DNA of 64,000 nucleotides from Helicobacter sp. 12S02634-8 (GTDB taxonomy: Bacteria; Campylobacterota; Campylobacteria; Campylobacterales; Helicobacteraceae), in contig NZ_MLAP01000009.1 in assembly GCF_002272865.1 (NCBI RefSeq), positions 35,814-99,813 of the forward strand. The letters are read 5' to 3'. Each line of letters opens with the position of its first letter. Position 1 is the stretch's first letter. Of the stretch, positions 1-8,941 are shown piece after piece. The position numbers and the translations under genes are program-made. Below the pieces are notes generated by a model. The model worked only from the letters and a program-made list of their open reading frames with translations, was not told the DNA's origin and searched no databases.

Positions 1-690
1 ACAGCACATACAGACAAAAAAGAATTCCAAGTCTATAAAGAATTTTCAGGGCTCACACGGATATTCCATTGGATCAGAGCGTTTTCAATTTTTGGCTTGA
101 TTTTTACAGGTTTTTATATCGCTTATCCGTTTTTGCAGCCAGATTCTAGTGCGCAACCGACTAACTTTTTGCAAGCTTATGTCCGGAGTTGGCATTTATT
201 TTTGGGCTTTGCTTTGATAGGGGTATCGATTTTTAGGGTCTATTTGTTTATTTTTGATCGTGCAAGCCACCCTGAGAGGATCTCATTTTTTCAATGTTTG
301 AGTCCAAAGGTTTGGTTTGACCAAATCAAAGTTTATCTATGGCTAGGTAAGCACCCCCATATACAAGGGGCTTACAATCCCTTGCAGTTTGTGACTTATT
401 TTTGTTTAGCTGTTTTGGTGCTATTGATTTCGCTCACAGGCGTGGTGTTGTATTATAATGTCTATCACAACGGCTTGGGGGCTTTGCTAGAAACTTGTTT
501 CAAGTGGTTTGAAGTCTTGTGTGGTGGGCTTGCAAATGTCAGATTGATCCATCATCTCCTGACTTGGGCTTTTATTATTTTTATCCCTGTGCATATTTAT
601 ATGGTCGTTTGGAACTCGCTGAAATACCCCAATGGTGGAGCTGATGCTATCATCAGTGGTTTGCGGTATAAAAAAGACTTAAAAGTTTGA
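1..690 (+). CDS. hydC: NiFe-hydrogenase cytochrome b subunit HydC (5' end outside window)
   Basis: The reading frame is open from base 1, so the true start lies upstream; about 229 codons are present, close to the family's usual length. The protein is the membrane di-heme cytochrome b that passes electrons from the NiFe hydrogenase to menaquinone. Several hydrophobic segments are visible, with histidines in or near them suited to heme ligation (for example [19 protein letters not shown] and [10 protein letters not shown]). It is followed after 4 bases by hydD and then hydE, the usual Helicobacter/Wolinella hydABCDE order. The family call is firm. Confidence 0.93.
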   Translation, partial: TAHTDKKEFQVYKEFSGLTRIFHWIRAFSIFGLIFTGFYIAYPFLQPDSSAQPTNFLQAYVRSWHLFLGFALIGVSIFRVYLFIFDRASHPERISFFQCLSPKVWFDQIKVYLWLGKHPHIQGAYNPLQFVTYFCLAVLVLLISLTGVVLYYNVYHNGLGALLETCFKWFEVLCGGLANVRLIHHLLTWAFIIFIPVHIYMVVWNSLKYPNGGADAIISGLRYKKDLKV

Positions 691-694
691 TGTT

Positions 695-1231
695 TTGAGG
701 ATTTTAGTCTTAGGGATTGGGAATATATTGTTTGGTGATGAGGGGATTGGTGTGCATCTTTGCAATCTCTTAAAACTCAACTATACCCTCCAAGGTCCGC
801 ACACAGTTGAGTTTGTTGATGGGGGGACGATGGCAGCGACACTGATCCCTATCATTATCGAATACGATCGTGTTTTGTTGCTTGATTGTGTCAGTGTTGT
901 GGGTGCAGAGGTGGGGGCTGTGTATTATTTTGATTTTGATAAAGTTCCTGAAATGATCACTTGGGCAGGGAGTGCTCATGAAGTTGAAATGCTCCAGACG
1001 CTCAAGCTCACTGAACTCTTAGGCGATCTCCCGCCAGTAAAAATTATTGGCATTATCCCAGAGGTCATCGGCGAGGAAACAGCCTTTAGGCTTTCTGAAA
1101 AAGTAAAAAAAGGAGCCATTTTGGCAGAGGAATTAGCGATTCAATTTTTAAGCGAACTAGGTATGCAAGCCCAGAAAACTGATAACAGAGATCTGCAAGA
1201 TATTGCTGATTTTTCCTTTAGGGGATATTGA
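695..1231 (+). CDS. hydD: Hydrogenase maturation endopeptidase HydD
   Basis: A 178-residue member of the HyaD/HybD/HydD peptidase family, which removes the C-terminal extension of the hydrogenase large subunit after nickel insertion. The N-terminus carries the family signature LGIGNILFGDEGIGVH, including the nickel-sensing Glu in GDEG; a second conserved acidic site (VEFVDGG) and a His in GSAHEVEM are also present. The start is TTG at 695; the ATG at 690 reads into a stop after two codons. The gene follows hydC by 4 bases and its stop is 1 base before the hydE ATG, so expression is probably coupled. Confidence 0.93.
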   Translation: MRILVLGIGNILFGDEGIGVHLCNLLKLNYTLQGPHTVEFVDGGTMAATLIPIIIEYDRVLLLDCVSVVGAEVGAVYYFDFDKVPEMITWAGSAHEVEMLQTLKLTELLGDLPPVKIIGIIPEVIGEETAFRLSEKVKKGAILAEELAIQFLSELGMQAQKTDNRDLQDIADFSFRGY

Positions 1232-1232
1232 G

Positions 1233-2951
1233 ATGGTGTTTGCATTTCTTTTTTCTTCTACAAAAACCAAGGCTCAAATCAGGCATTTCATTGAATTTCT
1301 TGAACACCACGCTCAAGATAGGGCTTTGCGCTTTGGCCATCAATTCAAGCGCGAAGAGCATTATAATACTTATACATTTCTCCTAGAAGCCACCCCCCAA
1401 GAAGCCCTTGAATTTGCCCAAACTATCGGCGAACGCTTACCGATGTCAGTTTATTTTAACTTCATTGAATTCAAGCCCTATGAAGATACTCCCTTGCGAC
1501 CCATCCTTGCTGCTCCCAAGGAGCCTAGTTTCCCAGACGCTTTGAGAATCAAGCAGATTTTGGATAAAAATTCAGGGGAATTTTGCCAGATTTTTGATTG
1601 GGTCTTTGAATTTTCAAGTCCATATCTTGATACCCCCTCTGATAGCACACAAAAGCATTGGAACCCCTCGCCCCAAGCCCTAAAGAAGGCTTTTCAAAAG
1701 ATGGCTTCAGATCTTAAAGAGGGCAAATCTTTGTTGATCCAAACCTCAAGAGGAGGCAAGGAACTCTCCTTTGTCCATAAAAGCCAAAAGATTATGTTTT
1801 GGGATCTCTCTAATGTCTTGACTTATATGCGCTTGCAAACAGCTCAATCCCACTTGCTCGCTAGCTATGAAAAGCCTATCACATCTCTTTGCCCTAAAGA
1901 AGTTTTTGCTAGTTTGCTGCTAGAAAATCCTAATAATTTTGAGCTTGATGTGTGCTTGCCTTATGACCTTGTGTTGGGGCTTTTGGGGCTATTTGCCTTA
2001 GAGTTAGATATGGGATATGTTTATATCAAAGACAGCAAGGGGAAGGCTTGGGATTTGAGCTATAAGAGCCCGTATGTCCCCAAAGAGCGCCATATTATCG
2101 TGAGCCATGATGGTTTGCTGATTGATAAAGGCATTGCTAAAAGCACACAAAGTATCCAAACTCTGCTTTCTCATTACAACACCCATCAACCCCAGCCCTC
2201 TAGCACGTCCCAAATAAGCCCTAAAAGTGGCTCTAAAACTAGCTCTAAAAATATCTCTGAGGGCAAAAGAAGCACGCCCCCACCCAACCATCAAAAATTT
2301 ATTTTATTTTTGAGTAAGACAAATCCGACGCGATTTTGGGTGCAAGATGGAGAATCTTATAAAACTGCCTTACCTATTAGCTTTGAAGCCAATCCAAGAT
2401 GCATTATCGAAGACCTCCAAAACAACTACCTAGATGGAGATAAGCTTGTTAAAAATTTTAGCGAACATCAAAGCGAGATTTTTGCACGCATCATGGCTTT
2501 ATCTCCTGCACCCATACAGAGCAATAATCTGATTGATATATTTGCGAGTGCGTCTTTTGTGTTGGGCTATCAGGAGCGTTTTGAGCTGGGGCGTGAGAGT
2601 ATTTTAAACAATGCTAAAAAATTTGTTCGGGATAAAGGTCCGCGGATTGATTTCAAGCTCATCAGAGATGATGAGGTGCTAAGGCTTGATTATCCTAGGA
2701 TTATCCGTTCTGCGATGAGTTTTCAGATTGCAGGTTTAGATGAGGCGACTTTGAGTTATGGTTTTATTGATTCTTTATCGGAGTTTTTGGGGAATTTTGC
2801 CCGTGATATGGTGATGAATTTTAGTATAAAAAATATTTTACTCTTAGGCGATATGCTGGGGGAAAAAGTTTTTCTGGATAAAATATTGCATTATTTCCCC
2901 AAGAATATAGATCTGACCCTCCCCAAAGAGGGCTATATAGACTATCGTTAG
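1233..2951 (+). CDS. hydE: Hydrogenase expression/maturation protein HydE
   Basis: Last gene of the hyd operon, a large cytoplasmic protein of 572 residues by the ATG at 1233. The frame stays open upstream to 1203, but ATG 1233 sits immediately after the hydD stop and has GGGG about 10 bases upstream. The C-terminal part resembles proteins of the HydE/HypF-like group needed for hydrogenase activity in H. pylori and Wolinella; its exact reaction is not settled. A low-complexity Ser/Lys-rich stretch sits near residues 315-345. The name rests on operon position and overall similarity. Confidence 0.8.
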   Translation: MVFAFLFSSTKTKAQIRHFIEFLEHHAQDRALRFGHQFKREEHYNTYTFLLEATPQEALEFAQTIGERLPMSVYFNFIEFKPYEDTPLRPILAAPKEPSFPDALRIKQILDKNSGEFCQIFDWVFEFSSPYLDTPSDSTQKHWNPSPQALKKAFQKMASDLKEGKSLLIQTSRGGKELSFVHKSQKIMFWDLSNVLTYMRLQTAQSHLLASYEKPITSLCPKEVFASLLLENPNNFELDVCLPYDLVLGLLGLFALELDMGYVYIKDSKGKAWDLSYKSPYVPKERHIIVSHDGLLIDKGIAKSTQSIQTLLSHYNTHQPQPSSTSQISPKSGSKTSSKNISEGKRSTPPPNHQKFILFLSKTNPTRFWVQDGESYKTALPISFEANPRCIIEDLQNNYLDGDKLVKNFSEHQSEIFARIMALSPAPIQSNNLIDIFASASFVLGYQERFELGRESILNNAKKFVRDKGPRIDFKLIRDDEVLRLDYPRIIRSAMSFQIAGLDEATLSYGFIDSLSEFLGNFARDMVMNFSIKNILLLGDMLGEKVFLDKILHYFPKNIDLTLPKEGYIDYR

Positions 2952-2958
2952 GATAAGA

Positions 2959-4200
2959 GTGAAGACTGATGTTATCGATACCTATTTTAGAGAAGAATAC
3001 TTGATAGGAGATGGAATATTTGGGGCTTTTATCCATAAAGCCTGCCAGCAGCCCATCTATCATTTTAGCTTGATACAAATTGAGGGTTTTGATGAAATCA
3101 CTATCGCCCATGGCACAGAGATTGCTGCTGATATACACAAACAATTCTGCCAAACAATAGCTAAATTTTTTTCTGATATGTATGCACTCGATGTTTTGGG
3201 CTTTGGGCTGTTTGGCTTGCGTGCTTTGAGTGCGGTGGCTTTAGATGAGTTTGTGCGTCTTCTTGATGAGTTTTACACAGCTTTTATCTCTGCTAAACTC
3301 TCGCCCACACAAACAATCAGTATTTTTCCTTCTTTGCGTATGGGCGTGGCTTCTTATCATCAGTCTTTAGCGGCAGAAAATGATTGGCTCAAAGAGGCTT
3401 TTTGCGCACTGCTAGAGGCTCAAAATACGCACAAACATCTTTGTGTCTTTGATTCTTCTCAAAAAATTCTGCAAAACACCCAAGAAAAAGCCAGAATAAA
3501 AAAACTGCTTTATGAGTCTTTGATTGATGGGGCTTTGTTGCCCTATTTTCAGCCAATTGTCGATATGCAAACAGGGGAAATCTCCCGATATGAAGCCCTA
3601 GCTAGAATCAAAAATGGCAACCAAACCATCTACCCCAAAGAGTTTTTTAAAATCTTAAAAAATACCTTGGTGTATGTGCACACGATCAAGCTTTTGATCC
3701 AGAAGTCCTTTGATGTATTGACACACCAGCATATCGCCCTTTCTATCAATCTCAACGCTTCAGATATCGAAAACGATGATATATCCCAATGGCTTCTTCA
3801 AGAGATCACATCACGCAATTTAGGGGCTGATTTGATTATTGAAATCACAGAGCACGAAAAGATTAAAGATTATAAAAAATTTTTGCGATTTATCCAAGCT
3901 ATCAAAGCACTTGGCGTGGGGGTTGCTATCGATGATTTTGGCTGCGGGTATTCTAATGTGGATATTTTAATGCATATCCCTGTGGATTTTATCAAAATTG
4001 ATGGGAGTTTTATCACAGATATCCATCAAAATCCCCAAAAACTCAAGATTGTCATCGCACTCATTGCCTTTGCAAAATCCTTGCATATAGCCACTATAGC
4101 CGAGTTTGTCAGCTCTGAAGAAATCTATGCAGTGCTAAAAAGCTTAGGCATTGACTATGCACAGGGTTATTTCATCGGCAAACCGATAAATTTCGGATAA
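2959..4200 (+). CDS. EAL-domain cyclic-di-GMP phosphodiesterase with degenerate GGDEF-like N-terminus
   Basis: A 413-residue protein. The C-terminal half is a well-preserved EAL domain: YEALARIK near residue 212, SINLNAS, EITEHEK, the DDFGCGYSN loop, FIKIDGSFI and QGYFIGKP. These include the metal-binding and catalytic acids, so c-di-GMP hydrolysis is likely. The N-terminal half (about residues 1-170) looks like a GGDEF fold without the signature; GFGLFGLR stands where GGDEF would be, so it is probably a non-catalytic regulatory domain. GTG start at 2959, 7 bases after hydE, suggesting readthrough from the hydrogenase operon. No transmembrane segment was seen. Confidence 0.88.
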   Translation: MKTDVIDTYFREEYLIGDGIFGAFIHKACQQPIYHFSLIQIEGFDEITIAHGTEIAADIHKQFCQTIAKFFSDMYALDVLGFGLFGLRALSAVALDEFVRLLDEFYTAFISAKLSPTQTISIFPSLRMGVASYHQSLAAENDWLKEAFCALLEAQNTHKHLCVFDSSQKILQNTQEKARIKKLLYESLIDGALLPYFQPIVDMQTGEISRYEALARIKNGNQTIYPKEFFKILKNTLVYVHTIKLLIQKSFDVLTHQHIALSINLNASDIENDDISQWLLQEITSRNLGADLIIEITEHEKIKDYKKFLRFIQAIKALGVGVAIDDFGCGYSNVDILMHIPVDFIKIDGSFITDIHQNPQKLKIVIALIAFAKSLHIATIAEFVSSEEIYAVLKSLGIDYAQGYFIGKPINFG

Positions 4201-4236
4201 ATATGCTAAAATCCTAATAAAAACAAAGGCACTTTG

Positions 4237-4593
4237 ATGAGATTTGAAATGCTCTATAGCAAGATACATCGTGCTCAAGTCACAGATGCGAACCTCAATT
4301 ATGTTGGCTCTATCACTATTGATAAGACCTTAGCCCAGAGTGCAGGGCTATTAGAGGGAATGAAAGTCGAGATACTCAATGTCAATAATGGCGAACGTTT
4401 TAGCACTTATGTGATTTTGGGCGCTCCTGATTCAGGGGAGATTTGTCTAAATGGCGCAGCAGCGAGAAAGGCACAAATAGGCGATATTGTCATTATCGTA
4501 GCCTATGCAAGCTATGAGCAGTCTGAATTGCGTGATTATGCCCCTAAGGTCGTGATGGTCGATGCGTGCAATAAAATATTATCAATTAAGTGA
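4237..4593 (+). CDS. panD: Aspartate 1-decarboxylase PanD
   Basis: Makes beta-alanine from L-aspartate for pantothenate. The self-processing site is visible as NYVGSITID, with Gly24-Ser25 by the ATG at 4237; Ser25 becomes the pyruvoyl group. Other family blocks are [13 protein letters not shown] and [15 protein letters not shown]. At 118 residues it is a normal length. ATG 4237 is preferred over TTG 4234 because AAAGGCAC precedes it and Helicobacter PanD begins with the same [12 protein letters not shown] pattern. It is followed by ybaB and a PDZ protein, an order also found in H. pylori. Confidence 0.97.
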   Translation: MRFEMLYSKIHRAQVTDANLNYVGSITIDKTLAQSAGLLEGMKVEILNVNNGERFSTYVILGAPDSGEICLNGAAARKAQIGDIVIIVAYASYEQSELRDYAPKVVMVDACNKILSIK

Positions 4594-4601
4594 GGTATGC
4601 G

Positions 4602-4907
4602 ATGTTTGATCCAGAGCAGTTGGGCAGTTTGCTAGGAAATATGAATAAAGAACTCAGTAATTTGGAGCAAAAAGCAAAATCTAGCACGATCACAGCCAAA
4701 AGCGGGGGTGGGCTAGTGAGTGTGAGTATCAATGGTGCAGGTGAGCTTGTGGATATCGATATTGATGATAGTTTGCTTGAAGATAAAGAATCATTGCAGA
4801 TTTTACTGATGAGTGCGATCAATGATGCTTATAAAAGTGTTGAAGAAAATAAAAAATCGATGGCACTCCAAATGCTAGGCGGGCTCAACCCATTTGGGGC
4901 GCAATGA
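4602..4907 (+). CDS. YbaB/EbfC-family nucleoid-associated protein
   Basis: A small protein of 101 residues beginning MFDPEQLGSLL, with an N-terminal helix (MNKELSNLEQKAKSS) followed by the conserved strand TAKSGGGLVSVSINGAGELV, typical of YbaB/EbfC dimeric DNA-binding proteins. ATG 4602 is preferred over the in-frame GTG at 4590 because AAGTGAGG lies at ribosome-binding distance and the GTG overlaps the panD stop. The next gene overlaps its stop by four bases. Confidence 0.92.
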   Translation: MFDPEQLGSLLGNMNKELSNLEQKAKSSTITAKSGGGLVSVSINGAGELVDIDIDDSLLEDKESLQILLMSAINDAYKSVEENKKSMALQMLGGLNPFGAQ

Positions 4908-5953
4908 TGGCAGGGGCTTTGTGCCTGAGGGTGCTGTTTGTTGCTTTAGTGATTTCTTCTAGCTTTGGTTATGATTTTTCTTATTGCGCTCAGTATTATC
5001 AAAAAGCTAGCACCCCTCTTGCAGGGGGGTATCGCACTGTGAGTATTGCTAGTGGTGGGGCTGTGGTATCAGTGCTTTTTGCGCCTCTCCCTCCACAAGG
5101 GCTCAAGATACTCAAAGCCGATCCTTTTATCGGGCTATATCTAGTCCAAACCCCACTGACTCCGTATGCTTACCATCTTTTGCCTATTGATGGGCGTATC
5201 AAAGGTAGAGAGCTCTCTGCCCTCACGCCCACGACCTATGCACAAGGCAAGATTTTAAATGCCCAAAAAGGCTTCACGCATTATGCGAAGTTTTCTGCTC
5301 CTATTGCTAGAAATGGTGTTGTGGGCAATATTTGCTATCAGATTTATGGCATTGGTGTGGGTGGAGAATATTTTATTGATAAGCCATATTTGGAGAGATT
5401 TTTACATCAAAAAACGCCCTACTATGGGGATATTGGTATCCGAGTGGTGCCAAGAGAAGGGCAGCTTGTTGTCTATCAAATCGACCCTTTTTTCAAGCAA
5501 AATCCCTTTTTGCCAGGAGATATTCTTACTAGTATCAATGACAAAAAACTCCGATCTTATCAAGAGTTTGAGTGGATCAGTAGTAATTTAGCTTATGGCA
5601 AGCCTGCTAGTATTGAGATAATCAGAAATGGCAAGCCCATCAAAGTCCAAGTTCTTACAGATAGGCGTTATGGGGGATTCTTGCTTCCAGATACATTTTT
5701 GGAGCGCTTTGGTGTGCGTTTGGATAAAGAGCTTGTAGTCACGCACATAGACACATCTATGCCTAATGCTAAGATTTTCAAACCCCAAGATCGGCTTGTA
5801 TGGATCAACAAAAAGCCCATTTTGCAAGCAGATGATGATACCAAGAGCAAGGCAGAGGAGGCATTGCGAGAAGCGCTCTCTCAAGCAGGGGTGGAGAAAA
5901 ATATAGAAATCCTTATCATGCGAGATGGTTTGGAATTTTATCTGAAGCTGTGA
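4904..5953 (+). CDS. Exported PDZ-domain protein
   Basis: A 349-residue protein with an N-terminal signal peptide (LCLRVLFVALVISSSFG) and two PDZ-like segments: one around residues 175-250 (PFFKQNPFLPGDILTSIND) and a second near residues 265-345 (PNAKIFKPQDRLVWINKKP). No protease catalytic motif is visible, so it is more likely a periplasmic binding or scaffold protein. It overlaps ybaB by four bases. The panD-ybaB-PDZ order matches the H. pylori HP0034-HP0036 neighbourhood, where the homologue is uncharacterised. Confidence 0.8.
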   Translation: MMAGALCLRVLFVALVISSSFGYDFSYCAQYYQKASTPLAGGYRTVSIASGGAVVSVLFAPLPPQGLKILKADPFIGLYLVQTPLTPYAYHLLPIDGRIKGRELSALTPTTYAQGKILNAQKGFTHYAKFSAPIARNGVVGNICYQIYGIGVGGEYFIDKPYLERFLHQKTPYYGDIGIRVVPREGQLVVYQIDPFFKQNPFLPGDILTSINDKKLRSYQEFEWISSNLAYGKPASIEIIRNGKPIKVQVLTDRRYGGFLLPDTFLERFGVRLDKELVVTHIDTSMPNAKIFKPQDRLVWINKKPILQADDDTKSKAEEALREALSQAGVEKNIEILIMRDGLEFYLKL

Positions 5954-5960
5954 GGGAAAA

Positions 5961-6824
5961 ATGGATTTAAATTTTTATCAAAAAACTTGTGTTGCTTTTG
6001 AAGAATTTTTACTCGCTTCTAAGCCCAAAATAGATGGTTTCCACCCATATTTTGAACAGAGTTTTTGGGAGATGATGGAAAATGGGGGCAAGCGATTTCG
6101 CCCTAAGCTCTTGTTGGCTGTAGTTTGTGCGCACAACCCTGCTTTGGTTCAAAATGCCTTTTTGCCTGCTTTAGCCCTTGAGTGTCTGCATACTTATTCA
6201 TTGATCCACGATGATTTGCCTGCGATGGACGGAGCGTCTTTGCGTCGGGGACACCCCACATTGCATAAAAGCTATGATGAAGCCACAGCGATATTAGTCG
6301 GTGATGCACTCAATACCTATGCATTTTATCTGCTCTCTCAAGCCCGCCTTGATCCAAATGTCAAGATCGCACTGATTGCAGCGCTAGCGCATAGAGGGGG
6401 GATTGGAGGTATGGTGATTGGGCAGGCGATGGATTGCTATTTTGAAAACCAAGCTTTAGGGCTTGCTAAACTCGAAGAAATCCATAGTAACAAGACAGCC
6501 AAAATCATTGCTCTAAGCCTTAAGATGGGTGCGATGATTGCTAATGCCCCAAAAGAGCTGCTAGAGCGTTTGGATACTTTTGGGCTTAGGTTGGGATTGT
6601 ATTTTCAGATACGCGATGATATTATTGATGTGACAGAGTCTGAAGCCCAAGCAGGCAAGACGACCCATCACGACCAAGGCAAAAACAGCTATGTCAATCT
6701 CTTAGGGCTCAATGGCGCTAGAGAAAAGCTCCAAGAGCTGCGAAATTGGATTTTGAAGGAATTGCATGGCTTTGATGGGGCGATGAGTGGCAATCTGAAT
6801 ATGTTGTTGGAGGATTATTTATGA
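5961..6824 (+). CDS. ispA: Geranyl/farnesyl diphosphate synthase (polyprenyl synthetase)
   Basis: Short-chain prenyl transferase that condenses IPP with allylic diphosphates. Both Asp-rich motifs are present: first DDLPAMD within LIHDDLPAMDGASLRRGHPT, second RDDIIDV near residue 218. Also visible are GGKRFRP (IPP/diphosphate binding), SNKTAKII and YFQIRDD. Length 287 residues is normal for IspA. It starts 7 bases after the PDZ gene with GAGGG before the ATG, and its stop overlaps the surE start by four bases. Confidence 0.95.
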   Translation: MDLNFYQKTCVAFEEFLLASKPKIDGFHPYFEQSFWEMMENGGKRFRPKLLLAVVCAHNPALVQNAFLPALALECLHTYSLIHDDLPAMDGASLRRGHPTLHKSYDEATAILVGDALNTYAFYLLSQARLDPNVKIALIAALAHRGGIGGMVIGQAMDCYFENQALGLAKLEEIHSNKTAKIIALSLKMGAMIANAPKELLERLDTFGLRLGLYFQIRDDIIDVTESEAQAGKTTHHDQGKNSYVNLLGLNGAREKLQELRNWILKELHGFDGAMSGNLNMLLEDYL

Positions 6825-7612
6825 GGGCAAAAAAGATACTTTTAACCAATGATGATGGCTATGATTCTTTGGGCTTAAGGGCTTTAAAAGAAGCATTGAG
6901 TGCCTTTGGCGAAGTGCTGATTGTTGCCCCATCGAGTGAAAAATCTGCCTGTGGGCACGGACTTTCTCTCACAAGGCCTTTGCGATTTATTAGAGTTGAT
7001 GATGATTTTTATAAACTCGATGATGGCACGCCTGCTGATTGTGTGTATCTAGCGCTCAATACAATCTATGCAGAGGGACATCGCCCTGATTTGGTGGTTT
7101 CAGGGATCAATCTGGGCTCAAATATGGGCGAAGATATCACTTATTCTGGCACGGCTGCAGGAGCGATGGAGGGGGCGATACAAGGGATTCCATCTGTGGC
7201 AATCTCACAAGTGATGAAAGATAAAAATTTAGGCGATATTTTTGATTTTGCTCTTGCAAAAGAAGTGATCACCACCATCGCACAAAAGATTTTTTCTGGG
7301 CATTTTCCTTTGGGCGATAGGAAGTTTTTAAACATCAATGTCCCCCACATAGCCCCTTGTGATTTCAAGGGATATCAAATCACGCAAGAGGGCTATCGAC
7401 TCTATGGCAATGCTGCCCATCGCAATTGCAATCCCAGAGGGCAGGAATATTATTGGCTGGGCTTACACCCTCTAGCGTGGCAAAAACGCAAGGGAGCAAG
7501 GGAGATTTCAGATTTTGATGCGATCGCACAAGGCTATGCTTCTATCACCCCTATCACCTTGGATATGACAAGTTATGAAGATATAGAATCTTTGAAATTA
7601 TGGCTGCAATGA
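6821..7612 (+). CDS. surE: 5'/3'-nucleotidase SurE
   Basis: Survival protein SurE, a metal-dependent nucleoside monophosphate phosphatase. The N-terminal metal site is complete: KKILLTNDDGYDSLGLRAL, with the family Asp-Asp. The downstream blocks PSSEKSACGHGLSL, DDGTPADCV and VSGINLGSNMGEDITYSGT are all present. Length 263 residues fits. The ATG overlaps the ispA stop by four bases, so the two are probably translated from one message. Confidence 0.96.
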   Translation: MRAKKILLTNDDGYDSLGLRALKEALSAFGEVLIVAPSSEKSACGHGLSLTRPLRFIRVDDDFYKLDDGTPADCVYLALNTIYAEGHRPDLVVSGINLGSNMGEDITYSGTAAGAMEGAIQGIPSVAISQVMKDKNLGDIFDFALAKEVITTIAQKIFSGHFPLGDRKFLNINVPHIAPCDFKGYQITQEGYRLYGNAAHRNCNPRGQEYYWLGLHPLAWQKRKGAREISDFDAIAQGYASITPITLDMTSYEDIESLKLWLQ

Positions 7613-7659
7613 TTATTTTTGCCGATATGCTTTTATAGATTATGTTTTGGAGAGCCCTG

Positions 7660-8310
7660 ATGAAAACAAATATTTTTAATATTTCTATCTTTTTTTTACT
7701 TTTGGGAGTGTTTTTGGGTTGTGCCAACAAGCTAGATATGGGGTATTACTCAGCGATCGAAAAAAACTATATTTTCAATCCCAATGCCCCTATTGTAGTC
7801 ATCTCTGATCCTAATGATTTATTATCGACATATTATATTGATTGGGTGGTTTATGAGCTCCAAAGACAGGGGTTTGTGAGTGTATATAAACAGCAAGATT
7901 TGCCTATCAAGCGCGCAAAAAATGCTATTTTTGTAAGGATTTTTCGCAGTCTTCAGCCCTATCCGAGTGTCAATTTCAACTACACAGCCGTTGATAGTGG
8001 TGTGAGTCAGCTTTGTTATTGGTATGGCGATCAGTTTTATTGCGGGAGTAAGGCAAATAAGGAATTCTTTTTGAGTGGGTATTCAGAGAGCTTGAATTAT
8101 TTTTCAAGTTATCATTTTGTCTTGGATTGGTATGATTTGCATATGCAAAAACGCGTGATGTATATTGATGGGAGTGTCAATGGCCGCACTTGTGGCTATA
8201 GCCTTTTGTTTAGAGATTTGATCAGCCATACCATTGCTAGGATTGATTTGAGTCGTCCAGAAAATTATCGTTATTATTCTGATATTCCTTATTATTGGCC
8301 TTGTCGTTAG
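7660..8310 (+). CDS. Predicted lipoprotein of unknown function
   Basis: A 216-residue protein with a lipoprotein signal peptide: ISIFFLLLGVFLGCANK, lipobox LGC, predicted acylated Cys at about residue 21. The mature part is rich in Tyr and Phe and has no motif I can name. ATG 7660 is chosen over the in-frame ATG 7642 because TTTTGGAGAG lies just upstream and a normal signal peptide results. It sits between surE and queD. Confidence 0.75.
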   Translation: MKTNIFNISIFFLLLGVFLGCANKLDMGYYSAIEKNYIFNPNAPIVVISDPNDLLSTYYIDWVVYELQRQGFVSVYKQQDLPIKRAKNAIFVRIFRSLQPYPSVNFNYTAVDSGVSQLCYWYGDQFYCGSKANKEFFLSGYSESLNYFSSYHFVLDWYDLHMQKRVMYIDGSVNGRTCGYSLLFRDLISHTIARIDLSRPENYRYYSDIPYYWPCR

Positions 8311-8321
8311 AGGAGTTGTGT

Positions 8322-8939
8322 ATGGTGATCCGTCGTTCTTTTGGTTTTTGCGCTTCTCATATCGTGCGTAATTGCACTTCTCAAAGGTGCGCAAATAGTA
8401 TCCACGGGCATAATTATAAAGTTGAAATTTTTATCACTGCGAGCTCTCTTGATAGTGCGGGTATGGTGCTTGATTTTGGGCTTTTTAAAACTCAGATTGC
8501 TGATTTTATTGATGGCTTTGACCACGCCCATCATTTTTGGGATAAAGAGTCTTTGGAATTTAGGGACTTTATTGATAAGTATTCTGCTCGCTATGTTGAA
8601 CTCTCTGTCAATCCGAGTGCTGAAAACTATGCTTTGGTGCTGTTGTTTTATATCGATAAATTTTTAGAAGCAAGTGCATTTGCTAACTCTGAGGGTGCGC
8701 TGCAAGTAGCGAGCGTGCGTGTTCATGAAACAGACCACGGGTATGCTGAAGCTTTCAGGGCTGATTTGGAAAATCCTGCTTTGATGGGGCATATCCATTG
8801 GGATACACTGAAGTTTTCTGAAGCGATATGTCTTGAGTGGAAAGACCCCCAAATGCTCCATAAACTCAAGACCTACCATCAAAACCCCCATACACAAGAA
8901 AAGCCCTTCAAAAACTCCACACCCCCCCATCAAGTATAG
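8322..8939 (+). CDS. queD: 6-carboxy-5,6,7,8-tetrahydropterin synthase QueD
   Basis: PTPS-family enzyme converting dihydroneopterin triphosphate to 6-carboxytetrahydropterin for queuosine. Zinc-site histidines are seen in CASHIV and in the conserved HGHNYKVEIF; the catalytic region NCTSQRCANSIHGH, the DFGLFK block and a late HETDHGYAE motif follow. Length is 205 residues from ATG 8322, which has AGGAG 6 bases upstream; the frame opens earlier but those codons lie inside the lipoprotein gene. It is directly followed by queE. Confidence 0.93.
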   Translation: MVIRRSFGFCASHIVRNCTSQRCANSIHGHNYKVEIFITASSLDSAGMVLDFGLFKTQIADFIDGFDHAHHFWDKESLEFRDFIDKYSARYVELSVNPSAENYALVLLFYIDKFLEASAFANSEGALQVASVRVHETDHGYAEAFRADLENPALMGHIHWDTLKFSEAICLEWKDPQMLHKLKTYHQNPHTQEKPFKNSTPPHQV

Positions 8940-8941
8940 TG